Source of the DNA: Thioclava sp. GXIMD4216
GTDB taxonomy: Bacteria > Pseudomonadota > Alphaproteobacteria > Rhodobacterales > Rhodobacteraceae
Assembly: GCF_037949285.1 (NCBI RefSeq)
Contig: NZ_CP149926.1
Coordinates: 785,501-849,500 of the forward strand
Length of the DNA: 64,000 nt
Direction: 5' to 3'
Positions 43,832 to 52,247 of the stretch are shown here, in pieces. The notes beneath the pieces are model-generated. The model was not told where the DNA came from. It saw nothing but the letters and a program-made list of their open reading frames with translations, and did no database searches. The position numbers were made by a program, and so were the translations under genes. Each line of letters starts with the position of its first letter. Positions within the stretch are counted from its first letter, which is position 1.

Positions 43832-44557
43832 ATGCGTCGCCTGAGCCTCCTTCTGATGACCCTTTCGATCCTTGGCTGCCAGCGCCTTGGCGAAGTAGGG
43901 CGCACGCCGAGCTTTACGCCGGTGGAAGACACCAATGAATATTTCGCCATGAACACGATCCCGATGCCGGAAATGCCCGAGGACCGCTCGCCGGTCGCGC
44001 AGGCCTCGCTTTGGTCCGGCACGCCCAAATCGCTGCTGGGGGACCGTCGCGCGGCCCGCAAGGGAGATATCATGACGGTTGTGATCGAAATCGATGACAG
44101 CGCGAAATTTTCCAATTCCAGCGATCGCAGCAGGACGGAATCGCAATCTATGGGGATCCCGTCCTTGTTCGGTATTCCCGAACAGATCAATAAATCCCTG
44201 CCGGAGGGGGCCAGTATGGCCAGCGCCGTGTCCACCAATTCGAATTCGTCTTTCGCGGGGGATGGGAATGTCTCCCGTAACGAGCAGCTGACCTTGCGCG
44301 TGGCGGCGACGATCATCGATGTTCTTCCCAACGGGGTCCTGCGTGTGCAGGGCAGTCAGGAGGTTCGGGTGAATTACGAAGTGCGTGAACTGATCGTGAC
44401 CGGCTATGTGCGCCCCGAAGATATCAGCCGCCAGAACGAGATCACCTATGACAAGATTGCCGGGGCGCGGATTTCTTATGGTGGCCGCGGACAGATTTCG
44501 GATGTGCAGCAGCCGCGGATCGGGTCCCAGATCGCCGATATCGTGATGCCGTTCTAA
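43832..44557 (+). CDS. flgH: flagellar L-ring protein FlgH
   Basis: A 241-residue lipoprotein with the lipobox S-I-L-G-C (Cys16). The mature part has the FlgH signature D-R-R-A-A-R-K-G-D-I-M-T-V and the C-terminal G-R-G-Q-I-S-D-V-Q-Q-P. It builds the outer-membrane L ring. It lies five bases after flgA. Confidence 0.94.
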   Translation: MRRLSLLLMTLSILGCQRLGEVGRTPSFTPVEDTNEYFAMNTIPMPEMPEDRSPVAQASLWSGTPKSLLGDRRAARKGDIMTVVIEIDDSAKFSNSSDRSRTESQSMGIPSLFGIPEQINKSLPEGASMASAVSTNSNSSFAGDGNVSRNEQLTLRVAATIIDVLPNGVLRVQGSQEVRVNYEVRELIVTGYVRPEDISRQNEITYDKIAGARISYGGRGQISDVQQPRIGSQIADIVMPF

Positions 44558-44567
44558 GGAGGGCACG

Positions 44568-45086
44568 ATGGGTAAATTGCTTCCGGTCATCTTCGTGATT
44601 CTCGGCCTCGCGATTGGCGGAGGAGCAGGGTTCTTCCTGCGTCCTGCGCCGCCGCCTCCGGAAGAGGTGGCCGAAGGAGAAGCCGCTGCCGCCGCAACAG
44701 GGGAGACGCATGCCACAGCCGAGGAAGGTCATGGTGAGGAGGGCGGGGAAGAAGGTGTGCCGACCTCCGAGTTTGTTAAGCTGAACAACCAGTTTGTCGT
44801 GCCTTTGCTGGATGCGAACCGGGTGCGCGCGATGGTCATTATGTCTCTCTCGATCGAGATGCCGGTGGGTGGCACCGAACGGGTTTATGCCGTGGAGCCG
44901 CGTCTGAGAGATTCGTTTCTTCAGGTCCTGTTTGATCACGCCAATAATGGCGGGTTCGAAGGGGTTTATACTTCGACGGACAAGATGGCCGAACTGCGTC
45001 GCGCCCTATTGGAAAATGCCCGTTCGGTGGTCGGGCCGGATGTCAAAAGCATCCTGATTTCGGATATCTTGCGTCAGGATAGCTAG
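44568..45086 (+). CDS. fliL: flagellar basal body-associated protein FliL
   Basis: A 172-residue inner-membrane protein with one TM helix (residues 4-25, rich in Gly), an acidic periplasmic linker (E-E-G-H-G-E-E-G-G-E-E) and a C-terminal FliL domain ending in V-K-S-I-L-I-S-D. FliL stabilises the stator-rotor interface. It is the last gene of this run within the window. Confidence 0.92.
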   Translation: MGKLLPVIFVILGLAIGGGAGFFLRPAPPPPEEVAEGEAAAAATGETHATAEEGHGEEGGEEGVPTSEFVKLNNQFVVPLLDANRVRAMVIMSLSIEMPVGGTERVYAVEPRLRDSFLQVLFDHANNGGFEGVYTSTDKMAELRRALLENARSVVGPDVKSILISDILRQDS

Positions 45087-45290
45087 GAGCTGGCGCGGCA
45101 GGAGAAGAGCGGGGCCAAGCTGCGGCCTTCTGATCTTTGCAGCGCATTCGGATAAGGGATGCTCGCCTTCCTGTGCGCTTCTTTGCCGATTTGCGCGCGG
45201 GCTGGGTATTTTCCACAGACTATGTGCGAAGCCTGCGTTGGCAAGCTCCTGTCAAAGCGCCTATATGGGTCCAAAGATAGGAGATTGCGT
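45087..45290 (+). other. gap between fliL and rnd
   Basis: About 200 bases. I see no convincing terminator, RNA gene or promoter; open frames here are extensions of the rnd frame without a ribosome-binding site. Confidence 0.4.
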
Positions 45291-45905
45291 GTGACGATCT
45301 ATTTGCACGAGGGGGATCTGCCGGAGGGGCTTGACCTTGGTCCGGTGGTGGCGATTGATACCGAAACGATGGGGCTTGATCCGCGTCGCGACCGGTTGTG
45401 CCTTGTGCAACTCAGCAGCGGCGACGGGCATGCCCATCTGGTGAAGATCGCGAAAGGCCAGAAAGACGCGCCGCGCCTCTGCGCTCTTCTGGCCGATCCC
45501 GAGGTCGAGAAGCTCTTCCATTTCGCCCGTTTCGATATTGCGGCGCTGTATAACGCGTTCGGCGTGGTGACCGCGCCGGTTTTCTGTACCAAAATCGCGT
45601 CTAAAATGGTGCGGACCTTTACAGAACGTCACGGGCTCAAGCTGCTTTTGCAGGAGATTGTCGGTGTCGATATTTCCAAACAGCAGCAAAGCTCCGATTG
45701 GGGGGCGGCGGTGTTAACGGATGCCCAGAAAGAATATGCGGCCTCCGATGTGTTGCATCTGCACAGACTCAAGGCCGGTTTGCTGCCGCGCCTGATCCGC
45801 GAAGACCGTCTGGAGCTTGCCCAAGCCTGTTTCGATTTTCTGCCAGCGCGTGCGCGTCTTGACCTGATGGGGTGGGATGAGCCAAGCGACATCTTCCACC
45901 ACTAA
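45291..45905 (+). CDS. rnd: ribonuclease D
   Basis: A 204-residue DEDDy exonuclease with D-T-E-T (residues 22-25), H-F-A-R-F-D, and the tyrosine motif Y-A-A-S-D. It is the short form without HRDC repeats, usual in alphaproteobacteria. The GTG start at 45291 is chosen because TAGGAGA precedes it and upstream residues do not look conserved. It trims tRNA and other RNA 3' ends. It is followed by lptC after 18 bases. Confidence 0.93.
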   Translation: MTIYLHEGDLPEGLDLGPVVAIDTETMGLDPRRDRLCLVQLSSGDGHAHLVKIAKGQKDAPRLCALLADPEVEKLFHFARFDIAALYNAFGVVTAPVFCTKIASKMVRTFTERHGLKLLLQEIVGVDISKQQQSSDWGAAVLTDAQKEYAASDVLHLHRLKAGLLPRLIREDRLELAQACFDFLPARARLDLMGWDEPSDIFHH

Positions 45906-45923
45906 GCCGGCATCTCCTTCGAT

Positions 45924-46526
45924 ATGATCCGCGATAACCGACATTCCATTCTGGTCGCATGGGCCAAGACAGTACTGCCTCTGGCGGCGCTGGTGCTTTT
46001 GTCGCTTGTGTTTCTGGTCGGGCATCGGGTCGAGCCGGGGTCTGTGATCCCCTATTCCGATGTCGATATTGCAGAACTGGCGCGGGAGCCGCAGGTTGTG
46101 TCGCCGGAATATTCGGGGCTGACGCAGGATGGTGCTGCCCTTTCGGTGCGCGCGTCCAAGGCCGTTCTGCAACCGATGGGCGCGAATGGCAGCTCGGTGG
46201 CCCAGCTCGTCGCGAAACTTCAGGCGCGCTCCGGCCTTGTGGTGGATCTGAACGCCAAGGCGGGTGAATTGCGTCCTGATGCGGGGCTGATCGAGCTGCG
46301 TGACCGTGTCGCGCTACAGACGTCAAGCGGATATCGCATGCAATCCGAGCTGGTCGAGATGACGACGGACCGGACCAAGATCGTTTCTCCGGGGGCGGTG
46401 CATGGCGAAGCGCCGATGGGCGTTCTGGATGCCGGAGCGATGGAGCTGTCGCAGGCCCAACCCGGTGGCCCGAATAATCTGCTCTTCACCAAGGGCGTGA
46501 AGCTGGTATACCAACCCCAAGAATGA
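45924..46526 (+). CDS. lptC: LPS export periplasmic protein LptC
   Basis: A 200-residue bitopic protein with one N-terminal TM helix (about 14-32) and a periplasmic beta-jellyroll (Y-S-G-L-T-Q-D-G-A-A-L-S-V). LptC passes LPS from LptB2FG to LptA. It overlaps a possible lptA start. Confidence 0.9.
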   Translation: MIRDNRHSILVAWAKTVLPLAALVLLSLVFLVGHRVEPGSVIPYSDVDIAELAREPQVVSPEYSGLTQDGAALSVRASKAVLQPMGANGSSVAQLVAKLQARSGLVVDLNAKAGELRPDAGLIELRDRVALQTSSGYRMQSELVEMTTDRTKIVSPGAVHGEAPMGVLDAGAMELSQAQPGGPNNLLFTKGVKLVYQPQE

Positions 46527-46537
46527 AGGTGGGTGAC

Positions 46538-47023
46538 ATGCGGCAATTTTTGACGGTGATGATCTTGGGGGCAGGGCTGGCGTTTCCGACGCTGGGCGCC
46601 GCGCAGCAGGTGGCTTTCGGGGGGCTGTCGACGGATACCAAGGCACCGGTCGAGATTACCTCTGACAGCCTGCAGGTCGATCAAAGCACCGGAGAGGCCG
46701 TTTTCCGCGGAAATGTTCTTGTCGTGCAAAGCGATATGCGCCTGAAAGCCGCAGAGCTGCATGTGGAATACGGAGAAACCCAGAGCGAGATCAACAAGTT
46801 GATCGCATCTGGAGGGGTGACGCTTGTGTCCCAGACCGATGCGGCGGAATCGCAGGACGCGGTCTATGACGTGCGCAGCGGCAATCTGGTGATGACGGGA
46901 AATGTCCTGCTGACCCAAGGGAAAAATGCGCTATCCGGGAATAAGCTGACGGTCGATATGACCACGGGGACAGGGCAGATGGACGGGCGTGTGCGCACCA
47001 TTCTGGCACCCGGAGGGCAGTGA
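46538..47023 (+). CDS. lptA: LPS transport periplasmic protein LptA
   Basis: A 161-residue OstA-like protein with a signal peptide (cleavage near G-A-A-Q, residue 23) and beta-strand repeats (I-T-S-D-S-L-Q-V-D, A-V-F-R-G-N-V). ATG 46538 is preferred because AAGGTGG precedes it and the signal peptide starts cleanly; ATG 46523, overlapping the lptC stop, is the alternative. It bridges LptC and LptD. Confidence 0.9.
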   Translation: MRQFLTVMILGAGLAFPTLGAAQQVAFGGLSTDTKAPVEITSDSLQVDQSTGEAVFRGNVLVVQSDMRLKAAELHVEYGETQSEINKLIASGGVTLVSQTDAAESQDAVYDVRSGNLVMTGNVLLTQGKNALSGNKLTVDMTTGTGQMDGRVRTILAPGGQ

Positions 47024-47772
47024 TGGATCACTCAGCCGAAACGCTTGAACACGGGCTAAGCGTCAGCAACCTCCGTAAGGGCTATCGCAAGAAGGTTGTT
47101 CTGCGTGATGTTTCTTTGACGCTGGACCGCGGCGAGGTGGTTGCGCTTCTGGGGCCGAACGGTTCGGGAAAAACCACGTGTTTTTATAACATTGCGGGGC
47201 TGATCACGCCGGATGCGGGGCAGGTGCGCATTGATGGCCGCGATGTCACCGGTCTGCCAATGTATCGCCGCGCGCGATTCGGGATTGGTTATCTGCCGCA
47301 AGAGGCATCGATCTTTCGCGGGTTGACGGTCGAGCAAAATATTATGGCCGTTCTGGAAATAGCGGTGCAGGACCGTCACCGCCGTCGCGAGCGGCTGGAG
47401 GAGCTGCTGAGCGATTTCTCTATCGAGCATCTGCGCAGTTCTCCCGCCCTGGCGCTTTCGGGGGGCGAACGCCGCCGCTGCGAAATTGCGCGCTGCCTTG
47501 CGGCGGACCCGAAATATTTGCTGCTTGATGAACCTTTTGCCGGCGTGGACCCGATTGCGGTGGGAGATATCCGCCATCTTGTCGGGCAGTTGAAAGAGCG
47601 CGGTATCGGGGTGCTGATTACCGACCATAACGTGCGTGAAACGCTTGAAATCGTTGATCGTGCTTACATCCTGCATGATGGCGCTGTGCTGATGTCCGGA
47701 AGCACGGAGGAGGTCGTTAACGATGAAAACGTCCGCCGTGTCTATCTGGGGCAGGATTTCCGCTTTCAATAA
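47023..47772 (+). CDS. lptB: LPS export ABC transporter ATP-binding protein LptB
   Basis: A 249-residue ABC ATPase with Walker A L-G-P-N-G-S-G-K-T near residues 43-51, the Q-loop region Y-L-P-Q-E-A-S-I-F, signature L-S-G-G-E-R-R, Walker B Y-L-L-L-D-E-P-F, and the switch His T-D-H-N-V. It powers LPS extraction by LptFG. ATG 47023 overlaps the lptA stop and is preceded by GGAGG. Confidence 0.95.
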   Translation: MDHSAETLEHGLSVSNLRKGYRKKVVLRDVSLTLDRGEVVALLGPNGSGKTTCFYNIAGLITPDAGQVRIDGRDVTGLPMYRRARFGIGYLPQEASIFRGLTVEQNIMAVLEIAVQDRHRRRERLEELLSDFSIEHLRSSPALALSGGERRRCEIARCLAADPKYLLLDEPFAGVDPIAVGDIRHLVGQLKERGIGVLITDHNVRETLEIVDRAYILHDGAVLMSGSTEEVVNDENVRRVYLGQDFRFQ

Positions 47773-48075
47773 TATCCCCTATTCCAGACAGAAGTGAGGG
47801 CATGGCGTCTGCCCGTCACAGTTGTGTCATACGCCGCAGTGCAGCGACGATCACCCGTTGACTTCCTCTTGGGAACGTTCCCAAATGTAGTCAAATGCGT
47901 GATCTGGCTATCATATTCCCGATGCTTCGCGCAGCCCTTGGTTCGGCTGCCCGGTCCGTATTTTTCTTTGCTCGATGTCGGGAACGAGCAGGAAAGGTGT
48001 GCCCCCTCACAGAATTTAACCGACTGTAAATATGGTGCCGAGCACCGTGACACAGTCATCAAGGAAGGAGACGCC
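47773..48075. other. intergenic region between lptB and hpf, with a large dyad
   Basis: This 303-base region has no convincing gene. An open frame continuous with hpf exists, but no ribosome-binding site supports it. Its main content is the nested dyad at 47849-47904. Confidence 0.6.
47849..47904. promoter_or_regulatory. 56-bp nested dyad upstream of hpf
   Basis: A perfect 16-bp palindrome TTGGGAACGTTCCCAA (47869-47884) is flanked by TTGACT (47858-47863) / AGTCAA (47889-47894) and by GATCAC (47849-47854) / GTGATC (47899-47904). The outer and inner parts share the centre 76.5; the middle pair is shifted by half a base. The central CG resembles a LacI-family operator. It lies about 170 bases before hpf. 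Confidence 0.55.
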
Positions 48076-48654
48076 ATGCGTTACCAAATTAGCGGCAAAC
48101 AGCTTGATATCGGTGAAGCTCTGCAATCCCATGTCAAAACCGAGCTGGGCAGCACGGTCGAGAAATATTCGCAACGACCGACTGATGCCACCGTCGTGTT
48201 TTCGAAAAACGCGCATGAGTATATCTGTGAAGCGACCGTGCACCTGTCGACGGGACTGACCGCGCAGGCACGGGGCGTTGCAACGGAGGTCTATGCCGCC
48301 TTTGACGCTTTGCAAGAGAAAATGGACAAACAGCTGCGTCGCCATAAACGCCGGTTGAAAGACCATCAGGCCGCACGCACCACCGCAGTTGAATTCGAGG
48401 CGGCAGGGCTTTATGTGCTGGCTCCAGAAGAGGAAGACGAATCGACTGGTGCCGAAGGGGGCGATGCGCCCACCATCGTGGCCGAAATGGAGACGCGGGT
48501 GCCTACCCTCTCTGTCGGTGATGCGGTGATGCAGATGGAACTCGCGCATAAGCCGCTTTTGGTCTTCCGCAACGAAAAACATGGCGGGGTCAACGTTGTT
48601 TATCAGCGTGAAGATGGCAATATTGGCTGGATCGACCCCCGTCACAGCAAGTAA
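48076..48654 (+). CDS. hpf: ribosome hibernation promoting factor, long form
   Basis: A 192-residue long HPF. The N-terminal S30AE domain (about 1-110) starts M-R-Y-Q-I-S-G-K-Q-L-D-I-G; the C-terminal HPF dimerisation domain (about 130-190) ends with V-V-Y-Q-R-E-D-G-N-I-G-W-I. The long form pairs 70S ribosomes into 100S dimers in stationary phase. AAGGAAGGAG precedes ATG 48076. rpoN, often found in this cluster, is absent; ptsN follows. Confidence 0.95.
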   Translation: MRYQISGKQLDIGEALQSHVKTELGSTVEKYSQRPTDATVVFSKNAHEYICEATVHLSTGLTAQARGVATEVYAAFDALQEKMDKQLRRHKRRLKDHQAARTTAVEFEAAGLYVLAPEEEDESTGAEGGDAPTIVAEMETRVPTLSVGDAVMQMELAHKPLLVFRNEKHGGVNVVYQREDGNIGWIDPRHSK

Positions 48655-48689
48655 GCGCCTGCACTGAAATGGGCGCGGAAAAAGGACCG

Positions 48690-49151
48690 ATGGATCTATC
48701 GTCTCTGCTTCGCCCGGCCGCCGTGCGTGCGGTTGTCAATGTGGCTAGCAAAAAGCGTCTGTTTCAGGATCTGGCAGATATCGCGGCACAGGCCTACGGG
48801 CTTGATGCCGCGATCATCGTTGATGCGCTGCAAGAGCGTGAAAGTCTGGGCCCGACCGGTGTCGGGCATGGCGTGGCCTTGCCCCATGCGCGCCTGCATG
48901 GGCTGGATCACGTGGTGGGCGTGTTCATGCGCCTTGAGAAACCGCTGGATTTCGATGCGGTAGACCGGCAGCCGGTAGATCTGGTATTCGGTCTGCTGGC
49001 GCCCAAAAGCTCTGGTGTGGACCATCTGAAGGCGCTTGCGCTGGTGTCGCGCACAATGCGTAACGAAGATACCTGTAAAAAGCTGCGCTCGAACACTGAT
49101 CCGGCTGCGTTGCATGGTGTGTTGACCACCACGCAGGGGCTGGCGGCCTAA
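48690..49151 (+). CDS. ptsN: nitrogen PTS EIIA protein
   Basis: A 153-residue EIIANtr protein with the phosphoacceptor His in A-L-P-H-A-R-L near residue 67 and the family G-V-G-H-G-V. It is the terminal phosphoacceptor of the PTSNtr regulatory chain. ATG 48690 follows AAAGGA. Its stop overlaps the stop of the convergent sulfotransferase gene by four bases. Confidence 0.95.
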   Translation: MDLSSLLRPAAVRAVVNVASKKRLFQDLADIAAQAYGLDAAIIVDALQERESLGPTGVGHGVALPHARLHGLDHVVGVFMRLEKPLDFDAVDRQPVDLVFGLLAPKSSGVDHLKALALVSRTMRNEDTCKKLRSNTDPAALHGVLTTTQGLAA

Positions 49152-50545
49152 GCCGACCAGTCGGTAAATCCGAATTGCATGTAATCACGGGGATAGGCGT
49201 CACGAACCGCCTGTTCCAACTCTGCCGAATACACATCGCCCAAGGCGATCCGCCCGCAATCGGGCTGCGGCAGGGGGGGCTCATGGGAAAGCCCCGTCGT
49301 CGCCAGAAGATAGGCGAGATCCTCCTGAAGACGGTCCTCACGCACCAGAAGATCCGGCGTGGCGAAGCTGGCAAAGGCCTGCAGCATGGTGGATTGGCTG
49401 GCCCATAGCTGGTGGACAGGCAGGCTGGTCTGGCTGTTGAGGCTGGATTTCAGCCAGACGGCGAAAGCTGTCAGGGCCGTACGATATGCGTCTTGCTCGA
49501 GCGATTGGCCCTCTTTGGGGAGGGGCAGTTTGTAGGCTTTGCGTAAGGTCTCGCGGGTTTCCGCAAAATTCGGCCAGTCGAGGAGCGCCAGAAAGGCCAG
49601 ATGCACCCGCATCACTGGATGGCGCAGCACCGTGAAACTGCGATGCTGCGGCGTCTGGCGCTTCCATTGGCGCAGGGTCTTTTGCGAAAAACCGTCGCTG
49701 ATCTCGCCCAGTTTCTGCAACCAGTCGCGGAATTCGGCATCGGGGGCCGGACGAAGCGGCATGTAAAGAAGCCCTGCCTTGTCAACAGCGGTGGCAATGA
49801 ACCCCGGCACATTCGGCCCGCGACGGGGTTCGAAATTGGGAGTGCGGGAAAGGTTGAAGCGGTCCAGCCGCGCCAGCGAGGCTTCCATCTGGGGGAAGTT
49901 GCGCACCTTTTCTTCCAGACTTTCGGGGTTTTGCACAACCAGATTGTCGGGCAGCGCCTCGGGGCCATCCGCCACGCCCAGCCATTTCGCCAGCCCGTTC
50001 AGCACCGCAATGTCCTGCGCATCCTCATAATCGATATAGAACGCGGTCTGGCCCGAAACCTGAAGCGCGTTCATGATTTTGATCTGGAAATTCTGCAAGC
50101 TTTCCAGATGGTCCTCGAAGTCCGTCGCGTCAAATTCGGCCTGCGCCACGCGGCGGTGCTTGGCATCGCCCAGCTTCCATTGGCCGGTGGAGCGTGCGAT
50201 CTTCAGGCTCACATAGCTTTCGACCGGATTGCGCGTCAGCACGATCTTGGCGCATTTGGGATCATTGAGCATCAGGCCCAGCACGCGCGGGTCATGTTCA
50301 TGAAAATAGCGGCAGCCATTCAGACCGGGCGCCTTGCGGATTTTCTTCCATAGCTCTTTGGGATCGGCGTCACGGGCCTCTTTGGAGATCCCCAGAAGAT
50401 CGGTCCTGTTGGGATAGCCGATCAGGACCGGATTGAACGCCTCGCCGTGGCAATGGGTGTCGGGCAGCATGTTGACCGCCGCTTCCAGCAGGTTCGAGCC
50501 GGTGCGCATTTCAGCCAGAATAACGAAGCTTTCAAAATTTGCCAT
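49148..50545 (-). CDS. sulfotransferase-like protein with two tandem domains
   Basis: A 465-residue protein. The N-terminal half has a PAPS 5'-phosphosulfate loop (E-M-R-T-G-S-N-L-L-E, residues 12-21) and a 3'-phosphate motif (T-R-N-P-V-E-S-Y-V-S, about 104-113). The C-terminal half has a second, weaker copy (V-L-R-H-P-V-M-R-V-H-L-A-F near 305-317), so two sulfotransferase-like domains appear fused. No signal peptide is seen, so it acts in the cytoplasm. It is the last gene of a glycosyltransferase run (4-base gap). Target and activity are inferred from motifs and neighbours. Confidence 0.75.
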   Translation of the reverse strand: MANFESFVILAEMRTGSNLLEAAVNMLPDTHCHGEAFNPVLIGYPNRTDLLGISKEARDADPKELWKKIRKAPGLNGCRYFHEHDPRVLGLMLNDPKCAKIVLTRNPVESYVSLKIARSTGQWKLGDAKHRRVAQAEFDATDFEDHLESLQNFQIKIMNALQVSGQTAFYIDYEDAQDIAVLNGLAKWLGVADGPEALPDNLVVQNPESLEEKVRNFPQMEASLARLDRFNLSRTPNFEPRRGPNVPGFIATAVDKAGLLYMPLRPAPDAEFRDWLQKLGEISDGFSQKTLRQWKRQTPQHRSFTVLRHPVMRVHLAFLALLDWPNFAETRETLRKAYKLPLPKEGQSLEQDAYRTALTAFAVWLKSSLNSQTSLPVHQLWASQSTMLQAFASFATPDLLVREDRLQEDLAYLLATTGLSHEPPLPQPDCGRIALGDVYSAELEQAVRDAYPRDYMQFGFTDWSA

Positions 50546-50549
50546 AAGA

Positions 50550-52247
50550 TCACTTTAAAAATTGCGAGCGTCTGCGCCGCGTTGCGTGGGGATCCGGTGT
50601 CGAGACGGTCGAGAAATCGCCCATCAGCTGGGGTTGCATGCCTTGGTTCTTGAGGTTCTGCAAAAACTGCCCGAAGCCGCTAAGATCGACCATCTGCGGC
50701 GCTTCCGCCAGACGCCGTGCGGCGCGGGGGCTGATCTCGTCGATGATGATCTGCAGATGCTCCATCGGGTTTTCCAGAAATTCCTGCAAATTCCAAAGCC
50801 GGATGCGCGCTTTGACATACATCGAGCGCAGGATCTCCAGCTGGGCCAGTTCGATCTTCTGCAGGCGCGCGGCCTCTTTGCGCACCGTCGCGAATGGATC
50901 TGTCGAACGATAAAGCGGAATGGCCCATGCGCCCGTAATCACCGAGATCTGTGCATTCGGGTCGGTCGCTGTGAACCAGTTCAGCGCCTGATTGTCACGC
51001 GGGCTGAACATGTAGCATTGCCGCTCGCCACGGGAATTCCACATCAGGTTTGTCAGAAAGGCGCGGGGGGCATAGTCGCGCAGCTCGGGGCTGTCGCCCA
51101 GACAGCCGTTGAACATCGGATCATGGCCCGAAAACGCAACCTGATCCTTGTCGAAAAGATGGCCATGCACGCGCCCCGCCACATATTTCGACAGCCAGCC
51201 TTCGTAATTCTCGTAAAGGTCCGAAAAGCCCTGGAATACCGAATAGGGGCCTGCCGTCTTGCCGTTCTCATGGTCGCGATTGGGATAGCGGGACTGCATA
51301 TACAGGCCCGGACGGCCCCGCGTGCGCCGTTCGACCGCTTTGGTGAACAGGCGGTCGATCTTCGAGGGGTTGGGCTCTGCGATCTTGGCCGCCGGTTTGC
51401 GCTGTTTGAGAAACGTCGCATAAAGCCTGTCGGCCTTGGGCCAGATCTTGCGCGCCACGAAGCAGTCCGAGCGTCGCAGAAGCTGCAAGTGGTCATCATA
51501 GAAGATATGCGGCTTGCCCTGAAAATCGAATTTGGTCAGCGTCAGCGACCGGCTCTCGATCGAGGTGGCATAGATCCGCGCCAGCGACTGGAAATAGCTT
51601 TCATCCGGTATCCAGACCTTCTTGAAGTAGCGGTCGTAAAGCGGGCGGTCCTTGTCCTTCAGGATGGCGATCAGGGTCTTGCGGGTCAGGCACCACCACT
51701 GGCTGCCCATATGCGGCACCAGCCCGTCGGGGATCTTGCGCTGAAATCCGATCTTGCGTTGGAAGGCGACGTAATCATCGAACAGCTTCCGGTGCTTGCG
51801 CCATGAGAAGGGGAAGCGCAGGGTGAAACGTTCCATGTCCAGCCCGCCCTGCGTCCAGCCCACTTCCGATGTGGTGACGGATTCGATGAAATCGGTCCAG
51901 GGACGGGCATCGAGATAGGCGCGCAGTTCCTCGAGGGGGCGCAGCGGAAGGCAGGAGCCGGAGGCCAGAAAGACATGGCGTGCCTCGGGGTGGCGGTCCA
52001 GCATCTGCTCGGCCCCGGCTTGGGCTGCCGCCACCAGAGACCATGTGCCCCACTCGCAGGCGAAACGTTCGCAAAACGAGATATTGGGCAGGTCGGCCAG
52101 AGCCGCGACAAAACCGTCATAGGCCGAGGCCGAAACCCGTTTGTCGACATGGATCACCACCGGCGCGTCCTGCGCGGCCCAGTGACGCGCGACTTCGGCG
52201 GCGCGGTCCAGTGCGGTATGGCACATCATGACAAACCCGACGCTCAT
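50550..52247 (-). CDS. GT14-like (core-2/I-branching) glycosyltransferase with C-terminal extension
   Basis: A 565-residue protein. The N-terminal ~260 residues resemble GT14 enzymes: F-V-M-M-C-H-T, V-I-H-V-D-K-R, L-A-S-G-S-C-L-P-L, and G-S-Q-W-W-C-L-T near 185, with a W-I-P-D-E-S-Y-F-Q motif. The rest is an additional domain of the DUF5928 kind found in Rhodobacterales. GT14 enzymes transfer GlcNAc or xylose. It overlaps the upstream glycosyltransferase by four bases and is followed by the sulfotransferase-like gene. Confidence 0.8.
   Translation of the reverse strand: MSVGFVMMCHTALDRAAEVARHWAAQDAPVVIHVDKRVSASAYDGFVAALADLPNISFCERFACEWGTWSLVAAAQAGAEQMLDRHPEARHVFLASGSCLPLRPLEELRAYLDARPWTDFIESVTTSEVGWTQGGLDMERFTLRFPFSWRKHRKLFDDYVAFQRKIGFQRKIPDGLVPHMGSQWWCLTRKTLIAILKDKDRPLYDRYFKKVWIPDESYFQSLARIYATSIESRSLTLTKFDFQGKPHIFYDDHLQLLRRSDCFVARKIWPKADRLYATFLKQRKPAAKIAEPNPSKIDRLFTKAVERRTRGRPGLYMQSRYPNRDHENGKTAGPYSVFQGFSDLYENYEGWLSKYVAGRVHGHLFDKDQVAFSGHDPMFNGCLGDSPELRDYAPRAFLTNLMWNSRGERQCYMFSPRDNQALNWFTATDPNAQISVITGAWAIPLYRSTDPFATVRKEAARLQKIELAQLEILRSMYVKARIRLWNLQEFLENPMEHLQIIIDEISPRAARRLAEAPQMVDLSGFGQFLQNLKNQGMQPQLMGDFSTVSTPDPHATRRRRSQFLK

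Noticed and set aside
47881..48060. Sigma-54 promoter before hpf
   Set aside because: No TGGCAC-N5-TTGC pattern is present; the TGGCTATC stretch does not fit.
47794..48075. N-terminal extension of hpf
   Set aside because: The frame is open, but no ribosome-binding site supports it, the residues are not HPF-like, and a strong site precedes ATG 48076.
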